DNA from: Prevotella sp. UBA3776
GTDB lineage: Bacteria > Bacteroidota > Bacteroidia > Bacteroidales > Bacteroidaceae
Reading direction: 5' to 3'
Length of the DNA stretch: 57,681 nucleotides
NCBI GenBank assembly: GCA_002369515.1
Contig: DFFM01000027.1
Location: forward strand, 5,652-63,332
Part shown: positions 9,777 to 18,966 of the stretch, in pieces
How positions within the stretch are numbered: position 1 is the stretch's first letter
Layout of the letters: every line of letters starts with the position of its first letter
Translations under genes and position numbers: made by a program
Notes under the pieces: model-generated
What the model was told of the DNA's origin: nothing
The model's database searches: none
Seen by the model: the letters and a program-made list of their open reading frames with translations, nothing else

Positions 9777-12700
9777 CTACTCGCGGAATTCCTTGGTTGT
9801 AGCATACATTGAAAAAGCTACAGAATCGTCATCCTCAAAAAAAGGCGAATATACATCCCTTACCAATTCATTGATTTCTATCAAGCAGTCCTTCTCATCT
9901 TCACCAGCAATAATTCTATCTACCACACTACAGATTTTGTCATGCTGTTGTTGGGTAGGAATGACAATAGGTATAAGCCGGCCATCGTTAATCTGCAAAG
10001 TATGGGTGATGGTTATCAGACCTTTGACAAATGATACAATGAAGTCTGAGTTGAGCAAGGCTATAATATATTTGTCACTGGCCAGCGGACAGAAGCTATG
10101 CATCTTGATGACATTCTTGGAGTAAGGGCCGATGTTGACGCTGAAAGCTTTCAACCGGTCAGTGAAGTAATCAACCCATCCGAAGCCTGTCGTGGGATAA
10201 TAAAGTTGGCCCTGCCAGCGAGAATTCGTATTGTTCTTCAACTCGCTCACATAGTCGCTCCTCCAATTAATGACTTCTGTAGTGGGCACATTCCAACGCA
10301 GTCCTTCTGCGTTGCCACGGTTATATTCTATCCAACAGTCTTGGACTGTACCCTTTTTCTGTTCTATATCCGACAGTTGCTCGTACTTGAAGACCTCTTC
10401 TTTGGATACGTGCTTATAGAGAAAGAATCTTCCGAAGAGTGAGGGATTTCCCTTTTTTGTCTTCAATTCTTCGGCCATGTCGTAATATCGCTTACGGTCA
10501 GACAGAAATTCGTCGAGCGTAATTTGCAAGTTTCCTTCACGGTTCAGAATATCAATGAACTTTGAGTCTAATTCGCGACCTTTCTTCTCACCGTCAGATA
10601 TTACGCCAAGGTATTTGCTGTTGTTGCCTGTCACTAACCCTTGATCGCCATCTGATATGAGTCCTAGGAAGGTAAGTGTTCTTGGACTAAGTTCTTTGCT
10701 ATAGTTCATAATGCTTTCCCGTCGCTTGTCACTTGATATGGATCCATCACGCGTCAACGTTCCCTTTGCATTTTCATAAGTAGTAATCAGATGAGACTGG
10801 ATATGTTTATACAGCCAAAGGTTCTGATAGTTGGGAATGAAAAAGCGGCTCATGATATTATTCTTGAACAGTTCTTTGTCGCACTCATAGCTCGAACTTG
10901 ATTCGAGGCTGTCGAAATAGTTTACTCTTCCCTCTTTACTTTCAGTTTTAACAAGCTGGAATATAGTTGTTTCCACGAAAGCATCAGTGAAGCAATAGCC
11001 TGTATAAGTGATGTCCAGATCACCGTAGCTTAGAAGTGTTTCTCGCAGTTTGGCATGTGAACTGAGTGTGAAATATGTGTTAGGTGTAATGAATGACAGA
11101 ATGCCATTTCTACGTGTGATTGAAAGGCCAAGGTTGATGAAATAGACATAGGAGTCGGTGCGGCCGGCCTTACGCGCATATATGCTGCGTACCCGCTCGT
11201 CCAAATTTCGATTGAAGATGTAAGGCGGATTGCCTATCACCACGTCAAAACCAACAAATTCGCGATTCTCGTTCCATACTTCAGGAAACTCCAGCATCCA
11301 CTCGATGGAGTTAAAATAGATGCTGTCGCCTTCTTCAACAAAACTTGTTTCAACATTATTGCCTATTAGCTTCTTTATCTGTGCGATTTCTGTTTTCAGT
11401 TGTAACTTCGTCTGCTTGTCGGCGGCCTCCTTGTAAAGGTTTACTGTTTCAGCATATTGGCATACCTTTTGCCAAACTTCAGAATCTTTGTGAATATTAC
11501 TCAGTACGGATTTACCCGTTTGAATTGGATATTTCTGAATGAGGGAGTCGCCGCACTTGATATTTATATCAATATTGGGCAATGTTTGAAGTCTTTCAGG
11601 CTTATAGTAATAAGTACTCTTCAAGAGTTCAATCCATAACCTGAGCCGACAAATATTCACAGCATTCGGGTTGATGTCCACACCAAACAGGCAGTTTTCA
11701 ATGATGGCTTTTTTTTCGTTGAAAAGGGTCTTTTGTATATAGAGCAAATCGTCGTTACCTTCCATATATCTGAACGGCTGTCCGTCGTCAGTATTGACTA
11801 TACGTAGGTCGTCTTTCATTACATCTATGTTGACGCTTTTCGTAATCAACTTTCCCCTTTCGTCTTTCATCAGGCCCAGATCACGGCGCAGTGCCAGCAT
11901 TTTATGTAGTGCGGATACAAGGAAATGCCCGCTACCAACGGCAGGGTCACAAATTCTGACGGAGTAGAAGATTTTGTTGGCCTCTGCCTCATCTTCTATA
12001 GTATTGTATATGTCGGTGATGGTTAGGCAACGGGCAAAGCGTTCGTGCTCTTTGAATCGCTCAATGACAGCCTTTTCTATTGCTCGGTCGCACATGTGTT
12101 GCGTTACTGTCTCAGGCGTATAGAACGAACCGTCTTGATATCCATTGATTTTTTCAAAGATATAACCCAGCACCGAAGCTGAGATGAGTCTGTCGTGATT
12201 TTGCTGATTCTTTTCGCCAGAGCCGAAATCAAATTTGTCAAGGAAGTGTAGCAGATATTGTAGGGCGTTATGAGGGCAGTCTTGCTGAGAGTCACTTTTC
12301 AGGATGCTGTTTTTGTAATATGGAAGTGGGAAGTTCTGGTTCAGGTTGCCAATGAACATAATGTCTTTTTCCATCTCTGTAGGCTCAAAAAGTGAACTGT
12401 TCAGATAGGGAATCCTTGAGAAATTTTTAATAAAGATCTTTTCTCGTTTTTCCTCTGGTACGCCAAGGACATAAAAGAATAAATCATCAATGTCATCGTA
12501 AGAGATATCGTCATCTGAGAAATTCCTGTCTGTCTTAAAAAACTTGTATTCCTTGTCGCCTTTATGGAAGTAAAGCAACTGACCTTCAAGCAATTTCAGA
12601 AACAATAAACGATTAATCCATGTGATAGACAAGTTTAGCGCAGCACTGAAAATCATGTCAGTTTCATCACGGTCACCGTAGAACTTCGAAAGTTTGCCTG

Positions 12701-13589
12701 TCAAACCATGAGACTGGATAAACGAGATGGCGTTCTCAACCAACGAGCCTGCCTGCCTTTTGTTCAATGGTAAACGGCGTATGTATTTTGTATTCTTCTC
12801 TTCAACCTCACCTAGTCCCATTATGTAAAGCAGTTCGTTATAAAAGGCCGAGTTCATCTTTACGGTCTTGTCATCGTTGTCCTCCTTCAACAGGTAATAG
12901 GGTGACAGTAGGTAGTAGAGGTCGGTTACGTTCTTCCTCACTTCACCTTTCTTCGTATATGCCATTTCCCGGAAGTTGAAAAAGGCATAGCGCAATGTAA
13001 CATTTGTATGCTTCACGAATTCCTCACACTCGGCATAGAAAGCCGCAGTACTGTCGTCCGACACTCGCCCCGCTGCATAATCACGGTATTTTTTCAGGAG
13101 GCTCGAACGATAGAAAATGCGATTATAATCAAGGGCATCAAATATAAACCAGGTTTCCATATCAGTGATGACAATGCGGCGCAGGCTGTTGTTCTTGGCT
13201 TCACGCAGTCGCAGATAATAGAGAATGGTTTCGTAAAAAGCCTTGTGAAGGAGGTCACCGTCTTTCACCATTTCACCAGTTTTCGACTTGCTGTACTTAT
13301 TCTCGATTATCACTCCGACTGGAGAATTGTTGTCAGGGCTTACATGAATTTGGCAGTCGATGTTATGCTTGGCACCAACGCGAATAGCATTACTATCTTT
13401 ATACAATGCATCTTTTAGGAAGTCGGCCACGAACTTCTTCTCATCTTCTTCCGACTCTCCTATGCCGAATATTGGACACAGTTTTTCCAGCGACTGCGTG
13501 AAACGCTCGTAAGCATCAGCATTGGGTATGCCAAAGGCATGATGCTTTTTCAACTCCTGACGTATATCTGCGTAAGCTTTGAATATCAT
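9777..13589 (-). CDS. Type IIG restriction-modification enzyme (nuclease, N6-adenine methylase and specificity in one chain)
   Basis: A 1270-aa protein. The N-terminal region has a PD-(D/E)xK-like nuclease signature: D78 in NIDCQIH and E96-N-K98 in VGVIIENKYS. The gamma-type methylase follows, with motif I DPAVGSGHF (D548) and motif IV NPPY (about residue 786), plus FGVDINPNAVNICRLRLW between them. The C-terminal 400 residues look like a target recognition domain. This order (R-M-S) and size fit stand-alone type IIG enzymes of the Eco57I class, which cut near their site and methylate one or both strands. BREX PglX is a similar-sized alternative, but no brx/pgl partners are present and PglX lacks this nuclease end. 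Base composition is visibly more AT-rich than its neighbours, which suggests horizontal acquisition. A -7 box (TAACTTTG, minus strand, 13609-13616) lies 20 bases before the ATG. Confidence 0.85.
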   Translation of the reverse strand: MIFKAYADIRQELKKHHAFGIPNADAYERFTQSLEKLCPIFGIGESEEDEKKFVADFLKDALYKDSNAIRVGAKHNIDCQIHVSPDNNSPVGVIIENKYSKSKTGEMVKDGDLLHKAFYETILYYLRLREAKNNSLRRIVITDMETWFIFDALDYNRIFYRSSLLKKYRDYAAGRVSDDSTAAFYAECEEFVKHTNVTLRYAFFNFREMAYTKKGEVRKNVTDLYYLLSPYYLLKEDNDDKTVKMNSAFYNELLYIMGLGEVEEKNTKYIRRLPLNKRQAGSLVENAISFIQSHGLTGKLSKFYGDRDETDMIFSAALNLSITWINRLLFLKLLEGQLLYFHKGDKEYKFFKTDRNFSDDDISYDDIDDLFFYVLGVPEEKREKIFIKNFSRIPYLNSSLFEPTEMEKDIMFIGNLNQNFPLPYYKNSILKSDSQQDCPHNALQYLLHFLDKFDFGSGEKNQQNHDRLISASVLGYIFEKINGYQDGSFYTPETVTQHMCDRAIEKAVIERFKEHERFARCLTITDIYNTIEDEAEANKIFYSVRICDPAVGSGHFLVSALHKMLALRRDLGLMKDERGKLITKSVNIDVMKDDLRIVNTDDGQPFRYMEGNDDLLYIQKTLFNEKKAIIENCLFGVDINPNAVNICRLRLWIELLKSTYYYKPERLQTLPNIDINIKCGDSLIQKYPIQTGKSVLSNIHKDSEVWQKVCQYAETVNLYKEAADKQTKLQLKTEIAQIKKLIGNNVETSFVEEGDSIYFNSIEWMLEFPEVWNENREFVGFDVVIGNPPYIFNRNLDERVRSIYARKAGRTDSYVYFINLGLSITRRNGILSFITPNTYFTLSSHAKLRETLLSYGDLDITYTGYCFTDAFVETTIFQLVKTESKEGRVNYFDSLESSSSYECDKELFKNNIMSRFFIPNYQNLWLYKHIQSHLITTYENAKGTLTRDGSISSDKRRESIMNYSKELSPRTLTFLGLISDGDQGLVTGNNSKYLGVISDGEKKGRELDSKFIDILNREGNLQITLDEFLSDRKRYYDMAEELKTKKGNPSLFGRFFLYKHVSKEEVFKYEQLSDIEQKKGTVQDCWIEYNRGNAEGLRWNVPTTEVINWRSDYVSELKNNTNSRWQGQLYYPTTGFGWVDYFTDRLKAFSVNIGPYSKNVIKMHSFCPLASDKYIIALLNSDFIVSFVKGLITITHTLQINDGRLIPIVIPTQQQHDKICSVVDRIIAGEDEKDCLIEINELVRDVYSPFFEDDDSVAFSMYATTKEFRE

Positions 13590-13608
13590 ATGAATCTTAG
13601 TTTTGCTG

Positions 13609-13616
13609 CAAAGTTA
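13609..13616 (-). promoter_or_regulatory. Candidate -7 box for the type IIG gene
   Basis: CAAAGTTA on the plus strand is TAACTTTG on the minus strand, followed by GC, 20 bases before the start at 13589. The nearest -33 candidate (TTTG at 13632-13635) is only 15 bases away instead of the usual 19-20. The resulting leader would be very short. Confidence 0.45.
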
Positions 13617-13749
13617 CGAAAAAACAGAAAACAAAGAGGTCTTTTACCGTTTTTTTTTCAACTATATCGAATATCTATTGACAGAAAAACAAATCCATTC
13701 TTCTCCTTGCACTTGTTAGCATAAAATGAAAAGAAAAGATTGCTTTCCT

Positions 13750-13780
13750 TTTGCATTTCCCTCGTTTTTCTGTAACTTTG
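13750..13780 (+). promoter_or_regulatory. maeB promoter copy 1
   Basis: TTTG (13750-13753), 19 bases, TAACTTTG (13773-13780): a full match to the Bacteroidetes -33/-7 pattern. It is the most upstream of three in the same direction. Confidence 0.65.
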
Positions 13781-13790
13781 CCAATTTAAG

Positions 13791-13870
13791 GCGAAGTTAC
13801 TCCGTCTCGCCATAAAAAATAAAATGAATTTTATTTTGTTCTGCGCTCGACTTTCTGTAACTTTGCAGCG
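13791..13870 (+). repeat. Promoter-carrying direct repeat, copy A
   Basis: Begins GCGAAGTTACTCCGTCTCG (13791-13809), passes through an A-rich then T-rich tract and ends in CGACTTTCTGTAACTTTGCA. Copy B starts 135 bases downstream with the same 19 bases. A diverged relative is at 49541-49606. Confidence 0.85.
13835..13865 (+). promoter_or_regulatory. maeB promoter copy 2
   Basis: TTTG (13835-13838), 19 bases, TAACTTTG (13858-13865), inside repeat copy A. Confidence 0.65.
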
Positions 13871-13925
13871 TCACCTCCTACTGCAAAACAGACGAATAAC
13901 TTTTATTTATATAGAAGCAAAAGTT

Positions 13926-14003
13926 GCGAAGTTACTCCGTCTCGGAAAAAAAAGAAATGGATTTTTTTGTTTTGCGCCCGACTTTCTGTAACTTTGCACC
14001 GTC
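13926..14003 (+). repeat. Promoter-carrying direct repeat, copy B
   Basis: The same 19-base head as copy A (13926-13944), the same A-rich/T-rich middle and the same CGACTTTCTGTAACTTTGCA tail, followed by CCGTC where copy A has GCGTC. Confidence 0.85.
13966..13996 (+). promoter_or_regulatory. maeB promoter copy 3 (nearest the gene)
   Basis: TTTG (13966-13969), 19 bases, TAACTTTG (13989-13996). The transcript would start near 14003 and leave a leader of about 95 bases before the ATG at 14100. Confidence 0.7.
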
Positions 14004-14099
14004 TTGATGCAAAAATGCCACATGCTGGTGTGCATGGGCCCTGATGCAGCCAAGTGAGCACAGATATTAAAATCACTTATATAACAATAGATTTTCAAT

Positions 14100-16400
14100 A
14101 TGGTAAAGATTTCAAAAGAGGCCGCTCTTGCCTATCATGAGAGTGGCCGCCCCGGAAAGATTGAGGTGAAACCCACCAAACCCTATCGTACCCAAACAGA
14201 CTTGAGCCTGGCCTATTCGCCGGGCGTGGCTTTCCCCTGCTTGGAAATTCAGGATAACCCCGACGATGCCTACAAATACACCGACAAGGGCAACCTGGTG
14301 GCTGTGATCAGCAACGGCACTGCAGTGCTGGGGCTGGGCGACATCGGCGCTCTGAGCGGCAAACCCGTCATGGAGGGCAAGGGGCTGCTTTTCAAAATCT
14401 ATGGAGGCATTGATGTGTTCGACATCGAAGTGGCCGAGAAAGACCCCGAGAAGTTCTGCGAGGCCGTCGAGAAGATTGCCCCCACCTTTGGCGGCATCAA
14501 CCTCGAGGACATCAAGGCCCCTGAGTGCTTCTATATAGAGGAACGGCTCAAGCGCTCGCTCGACATCCCCGTGATGCACGACGACCAGCACGGCACGGCC
14601 ATCATTTCGGCTGCCGGACTGAAGAACGCACTCGAGGTGAACGGAAAAGACATCAGCAAGGTGCGCATCGTGGTCAACGGTGCCGGAGCGGCTGCCATCT
14701 CGTGTACCAAGCTTTATATGGCTCTGGGCGCCCGCAAGGAGAACATTCTCATGCTCGACTCCAAGGGCGTGATCACCAGCGACCGCCCCGGTCTGACCGA
14801 ACAGAAGGCTTTCTTTGCCACCGACCGCCGCGACGTTCACACACTGGCCGAGGCTGTCAGCGGAGCCGATGTGTTCGTGGGACTCTCGAAAGGCAACGTG
14901 CTCACCCAGGACATGGTTCGCTCGATGGCCAAGGATCCCGTCATCTTCGCCCTGGCCAACCCCGTGCCCGAAATTTCCTACGAGGATGCCATGGCCGCCC
15001 GCCCCGACGTGCTCATGTCAACAGGCCGAACAGACTATCCCAACCAGATAAACAACGTCATTGGATTCCCATACATCTTCCGTGGCGCACTCGACGTGCA
15101 TGCCACTGCCATCAACGAAGAAATGAAGATGGCAGCCGTGCGCGCCATTGCTGACCTGGCCAAACAGCCTGTGCCCGACGTGGTGAACGATGTGTACAAG
15201 GTGAACAACCTGCACTTCGGACGCGACTACTTCATTCCGAAACCCGTCGATCCGCGACTCATCAGCGAGGTGTCAGCCGCTGTGGCCAAGGCTGCCATCG
15301 ACAGCGGCGTGGCCCGCAAGCAAATCACCGACTGGCAGGCCTACAAAGACTCGCTCAGCGTGTTGCTCGGTCAGGAAACCAAACTCACTCAGAAACTCTA
15401 TGCCACCGCTGCCGCACATCCCCAGCGCGTGGTGTTTGCCGAGGCCATCCACCCCACCATGCTCAAGGCCGCCGTCCAGGCAAAGGCCGAGGGCATCTGC
15501 CAGCCCGTGCTTCTGGGCAACGAGGAGACCATAGGCAAACTGGCCGACTCGCTCGACCTGAACCTCGACGGAATAGAAATCGTCAACTTGCGCCATCCGC
15601 GCGAGCAGGAACGCCGCGAACGATATGCCCGCATACTCACTCAGAAGCGCCAACGCGACGGCTACACCTTCCAGGAGGCCAACGACAAGATGTTCGAGCG
15701 CAACTATTTCGGCATGATGATGGTGGAGACTGGCGAGGCCGACGCCTTCATTACGGGTCTCTACACCAAATATTCAAACACCATCAAGGTGGCAAAGGAG
15801 GTCATCGGCATACGCGACGAGTTCAACCACTTTGGCACCATGCACATCATCAACTCGCCCAAAGGCACACTCTACATTGCCGACACGCTGGTCAACGCCA
15901 ACCCGACAACCGACGTGCTCATGGACATTGCCAAACTGTCGGCCACGGCTGTGCGATTCTTCAACGAGAAACCCAACATTGCCATGGTGAGCCACTCCAA
16001 CTTCGGAAGCGACGGCAGCGAAGGTTCGCGCAAGGTGCGTCTGGCCGTAGAGCGCATGCAGAAAGAATATCCCGACCTCATCATTGACGGCGAAATACAG
16101 CTCGGCTTTGCGCTCGACCGCGAGTTGCGCGACAGCCAGTACCCCTTCACCCGTCTGAAAGGACTCGACGTGAACACGCTCATATTCCCCAACCTCACCA
16201 GCGCGCGCTCCAGTTACAAAATGCTGCAGGCCCTCGACGCCGACGTCGAAATCATCGGCCCCATCCAAATGGGACTCAACAAACCCATTCACTTCACCGA
16301 CTTCGGCAGCTCGGTGCGCGATGTGGTGAACATCACTGCCGTGGCTGTGATCGACGCTTACGTTGACAAGATAAAGAACCGCATCAACGGTGCCAAGTAA
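14100..16400 (+). CDS. maeB: NADP-dependent malic enzyme with C-terminal phosphotransacetylase-like domain
   Basis: A 766-aa fusion. Residues about 1-160 are the malic enzyme N domain ([29 protein letters not shown]); residues about 165-400 are the NAD(P)-binding domain ([15 protein letters not shown] with the metal-binding acidic residues; nucleotide loop [12 protein letters not shown]). Residues about 430-760 match the phosphate acetyl/butyryl transferase fold ([48 protein letters not shown]). It oxidatively decarboxylates malate to pyruvate with NADP+. In MaeB-type enzymes the PTA-like domain is regulatory, binding acetyl-CoA, rather than catalytic. The length is the usual one for MaeB. 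It is monocistronic: three tandem promoters upstream and a strong terminator downstream. This suggests robust or finely tuned expression. Confidence 0.96.
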   Translation: MVKISKEAALAYHESGRPGKIEVKPTKPYRTQTDLSLAYSPGVAFPCLEIQDNPDDAYKYTDKGNLVAVISNGTAVLGLGDIGALSGKPVMEGKGLLFKIYGGIDVFDIEVAEKDPEKFCEAVEKIAPTFGGINLEDIKAPECFYIEERLKRSLDIPVMHDDQHGTAIISAAGLKNALEVNGKDISKVRIVVNGAGAAAISCTKLYMALGARKENILMLDSKGVITSDRPGLTEQKAFFATDRRDVHTLAEAVSGADVFVGLSKGNVLTQDMVRSMAKDPVIFALANPVPEISYEDAMAARPDVLMSTGRTDYPNQINNVIGFPYIFRGALDVHATAINEEMKMAAVRAIADLAKQPVPDVVNDVYKVNNLHFGRDYFIPKPVDPRLISEVSAAVAKAAIDSGVARKQITDWQAYKDSLSVLLGQETKLTQKLYATAAAHPQRVVFAEAIHPTMLKAAVQAKAEGICQPVLLGNEETIGKLADSLDLNLDGIEIVNLRHPREQERRERYARILTQKRQRDGYTFQEANDKMFERNYFGMMMVETGEADAFITGLYTKYSNTIKVAKEVIGIRDEFNHFGTMHIINSPKGTLYIADTLVNANPTTDVLMDIAKLSATAVRFFNEKPNIAMVSHSNFGSDGSEGSRKVRLAVERMQKEYPDLIIDGEIQLGFALDRELRDSQYPFTRLKGLDVNTLIFPNLTSARSSYKMLQALDADVEIIGPIQMGLNKPIHFTDFGSSVRDVVNITAVAVIDAYVDKIKNRINGAK

Positions 16401-16480
16401 GCTGGACAAGGACGCACACAGTACGGAAGCGGCACGCCACTGACGGCTCTCCAGAACGGAGGCTGCACACCCACAAAACA

Positions 16481-16520
16481 AGCACCCATTGCAGGGAAAC
16501 CGATGCCTGCAATGGGTGCT
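16481..16520 (+). terminator. Terminator of maeB
   Basis: A 15-bp perfect stem (16481-16495 with 16506-16520), loop of 10, arms containing GCACCCATTGCAGG, followed by TCTTTAT. Confidence 0.88.
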
Positions 16521-16609
16521 TCTTTATGGTTGTTGTGCGCAGGAAACGGCAATGCAAATGTAAAAAACTGGTTGTTTTCAGGGTAGAGCAGCAAAAACAA
16601 CGTCCAAAA

Positions 16610-16641
16610 TTTGGAAGTATGCAAAAAATGAATTAACTTTG
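16610..16641 (+). promoter_or_regulatory. rho promoter
   Basis: TTTG (16610-16613), 20 bases, TAACTTTG (16634-16641), followed by CA. A full match to the Bacteroidetes housekeeping pattern. Confidence 0.75.
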
Positions 16642-16778
16642 CACACGTTTTAAGGAAAACATTCAAAACTCCGTTTCCATTCTCCTACGACATTCACAAC
16701 GCTTAGAGAATGGCAAACATCCTCAAAAAACATTTATCAAAAAAACATTTACCAACAATCAGTTACATATATATAAAT

Positions 16779-18854
16779 ATGTATAGTAAGGACGAATTAT
16801 TATCTAAGAGTATCTCCGAATTGGAAGATATTGCCAAAGAATTGGGTACAAAGATCGATGCCAATGCTCCGCAAGACGATATTGTCTATGCCCTTCTCGA
16901 CAAGCAGGCCGAGGTGGAGGGAAACAAGAACCCACTGGGCACCAAGCGGAAACGTCAGCGCATTGTGAAAAAGGATACCGACCGAGTTTATTCTGTCAAC
17001 GGAAAGGAAGGCGAGAACTTCGACCTGAAGAAGAACGGCAAGCAGCAGTCGCAAGACCCCGCGCCGCTTTTTAAGGACGTTGCCACCTTGAATGCTCCGG
17101 CAGAAAAAACCGAAGGCAAAGACAAGCTTTCTGCTGAACCACTGCCTGCCGACGAGGCCACCACAACGGAAATGACGCCCTCTGCCGCCGACGAGGCCGG
17201 CAAGAACGCTCCACAGGCCGAACCTGCCGACATTCTGGCACAGTTCCCCAAGCACCGCGGACGGAAGTCGAAGGCTGAACTGGCGGCCATTGCCGCCGCC
17301 GCCGAGGCCGCCAAGCAAACAGAAGAGGCAGCCCAGCCACAGCAGGACGACAACAGCGTGGCAAATGAAACAGAGCCGAAAGCAGAGGTGCCCGAAGCCT
17401 ATGTGCCTGAAGCACAGTTTGCCAGAGGCGAAGGTGGCAACGGCGAAAACGAAACTCCTTCAGAAGACCTGCTGGCCAAACTGCAGGCCAAGGTGAACGC
17501 CCACAACGAGAGCGAAGAAGGAAAGCGCGAAGTGCTGGCCGAAGGTGTATGGGCAGGCGACCCCGGCGACGGAACAGACTTCATCACCATCATCGACCTT
17601 CCCATCGAGGATCAGTCGGCATTGCCCAACTACGACATGTTCGACAATCCCACCACACCCGTCAACGTGGCGCCACAGGTTGCCTATCGGCAGACACCTC
17701 AGCAGAACGACGCACCCCAGCAGAAGTACGACTTTGCCGACATCATCACAGCCAACGGCGTACTCGAAATCATGCCCGACGGCTACGGATTCCTCCGCTC
17801 AAGCGACTACAACTATCTCTCTTCACCCGACGACGTCTATGTGGCCAACAACCTCATCAAGCGCTACGGACTGAAGACGGGCGACGTGGTGGAGTGCCAT
17901 GTGCGTCCGCCGCACGACGGAGAGAAATATTTCCCACTCACCAGCATTGACAAAATCAACGGGCGAATACCCGCCGAGGTGCGCGACCGCATCCCCTTTG
18001 AACACCTCACGCCCCTCTTCCCCGAGGAGAAGTTCACCCTTTGCGCAGACCCTGCCACCACCAATCTGAGCACACGCATCGTTGACCTGTTCTCGCCCAT
18101 AGGCAAAGGACAGCGAGCACTCATCGTGGCACAGCCAAAGACGGGTAAGACCATCCTCATGAAAGACATTGCCAATGCCATCGCCGCCAACCATCCCGAA
18201 GCCTACCTCATGATGTTGCTCATCGACGAACGTCCCGAGGAGGTCACAGACATGGCGCGGACGGTCAACGCCGAGGTGATTGCCTCTACATTCGACGAAC
18301 CTGCCGAGCGTCACGTCAAGATTGCCGGCATCGTCCTGGAAAAGGCCAAGCGAATGGTGGAATGCGGACACGACGTGGTCATTTTCCTCGATTCCATCAC
18401 CCGACTGGCACGTGCCTACAACACGGTGTCGCCTGCCAGCGGCAAGGTGCTCACGGGCGGTGTGGACGCCAACGCCCTGCAGAAGCCCAAGAGATTCTTT
18501 GGAGCAGCCCGCAACATTGAGGGTGGCGGTTCGCTCACCATCGTTGCCACAGCACTCATCGACACTGGAAGCAAAATGGACGAAGTCATCTTCGAGGAAT
18601 TCAAGGGTACTGGAAACATGGAGCTCCAGCTCGACCGCTCGCTCTCCAACAAGCGAATCTTCCCGGCCGTCAACCTGGTGGCATCCAGCACACGCCGCGA
18701 CGACTTGCTGCAAGACAAGACCACGCTCGACCGCATGTGGATTCTGCGCAAGTACATTGCCGACATGAACCCCATCGAAGCCATGGACGTTGTTCACGGA
18801 CGAATGGGCAACACCCGCAGCAACGAAGAGTTTCTGCTCAGCATGAATTCTTAA
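16779..18854 (+). CDS. rho: Transcription termination factor Rho with long disordered insert
   Basis: The frame is open from 16710, but the ATG at 16779 is preferred because the Rho N domain starts there ([19 protein letters not shown]); this gives 691 aa against about 420 in E. coli. The extra length is a low-complexity Ala/Glu/Pro/Gln-rich insert from about residue 50 to 315, lying before the cold-shock-like RNA-binding domain ([19 protein letters not shown]). The hexameric ATPase core follows, with Walker A AQPKTGKT (residues 451-458), Walker [16 protein letters not shown] and the loop region [14 protein letters not shown]. Rho terminates untranslated transcripts. In Bacteroides thetaiotaomicron a comparable disordered region drives Rho condensates, so a similar property is plausible here. 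It has its own promoter and a perfect 25-bp terminator. Confidence 0.96.
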   Translation: MYSKDELLSKSISELEDIAKELGTKIDANAPQDDIVYALLDKQAEVEGNKNPLGTKRKRQRIVKKDTDRVYSVNGKEGENFDLKKNGKQQSQDPAPLFKDVATLNAPAEKTEGKDKLSAEPLPADEATTTEMTPSAADEAGKNAPQAEPADILAQFPKHRGRKSKAELAAIAAAAEAAKQTEEAAQPQQDDNSVANETEPKAEVPEAYVPEAQFARGEGGNGENETPSEDLLAKLQAKVNAHNESEEGKREVLAEGVWAGDPGDGTDFITIIDLPIEDQSALPNYDMFDNPTTPVNVAPQVAYRQTPQQNDAPQQKYDFADIITANGVLEIMPDGYGFLRSSDYNYLSSPDDVYVANNLIKRYGLKTGDVVECHVRPPHDGEKYFPLTSIDKINGRIPAEVRDRIPFEHLTPLFPEEKFTLCADPATTNLSTRIVDLFSPIGKGQRALIVAQPKTGKTILMKDIANAIAANHPEAYLMMLLIDERPEEVTDMARTVNAEVIASTFDEPAERHVKIAGIVLEKAKRMVECGHDVVIFLDSITRLARAYNTVSPASGKVLTGGVDANALQKPKRFFGAARNIEGGGSLTIVATALIDTGSKMDEVIFEEFKGTGNMELQLDRSLSNKRIFPAVNLVASSTRRDDLLQDKTTLDRMWILRKYIADMNPIEAMDVVHGRMGNTRSNEEFLLSMNS

Positions 18855-18875
18855 GGGAAACATAAAGACAGCATT

Positions 18876-18942
18876 AAACAAAGAGAGAGCCACCTTAGCT
18901 CATTCCGATGGAACGGAAGCTAAGGTGGCTCTCTCTTTGTTT
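18876..18942. terminator. Bidirectional terminator between rho and the POT transporter
   Basis: A perfect 25-bp inverted repeat (18876-18900 with 18918-18942), loop of 17, with AAACAAAG at one end and CTTTGTTTT at the other, so it can work in both directions for the convergent genes. Confidence 0.93.
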
Positions 18943-18966
18943 TGGTTCGTGGAGCAGAAAGGTCTC

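Larger units (their letters stand above)
13590..14099. other. Spacer with tandem promoter repeats before maeB
   Basis: About 510 AT-rich bases with no gene. The proximal part serves the minus-strand type IIG gene. From 13740 onward it holds three plus-strand promoter copies, two of them embedded in a longer direct repeat (see separate entries). The last about 100 bases form the maeB leader. Confidence 0.7.
16401..16778. other. Spacer between maeB and rho: terminator, promoter, rho leader
   Basis: Holds the maeB terminator, the rho promoter (16610-16641) and then a leader of about 130 bases rich in A and ACATTTA repeats before the chosen rho start. Rho genes are often autoregulated in the leader; the unstructured, C-containing leader would allow that, but nothing in it proves it. 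Confidence 0.5.

Noticed and set aside
9777..13589. BREX PglX methylase
   Set aside because: No brx or pgl partner genes on either side, and the N-terminus has a nuclease-like D/ExK motif, which fits type IIG better.
9138..14099. Mobile element (transposase or integrase) carrying the type IIG gene
   Set aside because: No transposase, integrase, tRNA gene or terminal inverted repeats seen around the AT-rich island; only the composition hints at transfer.
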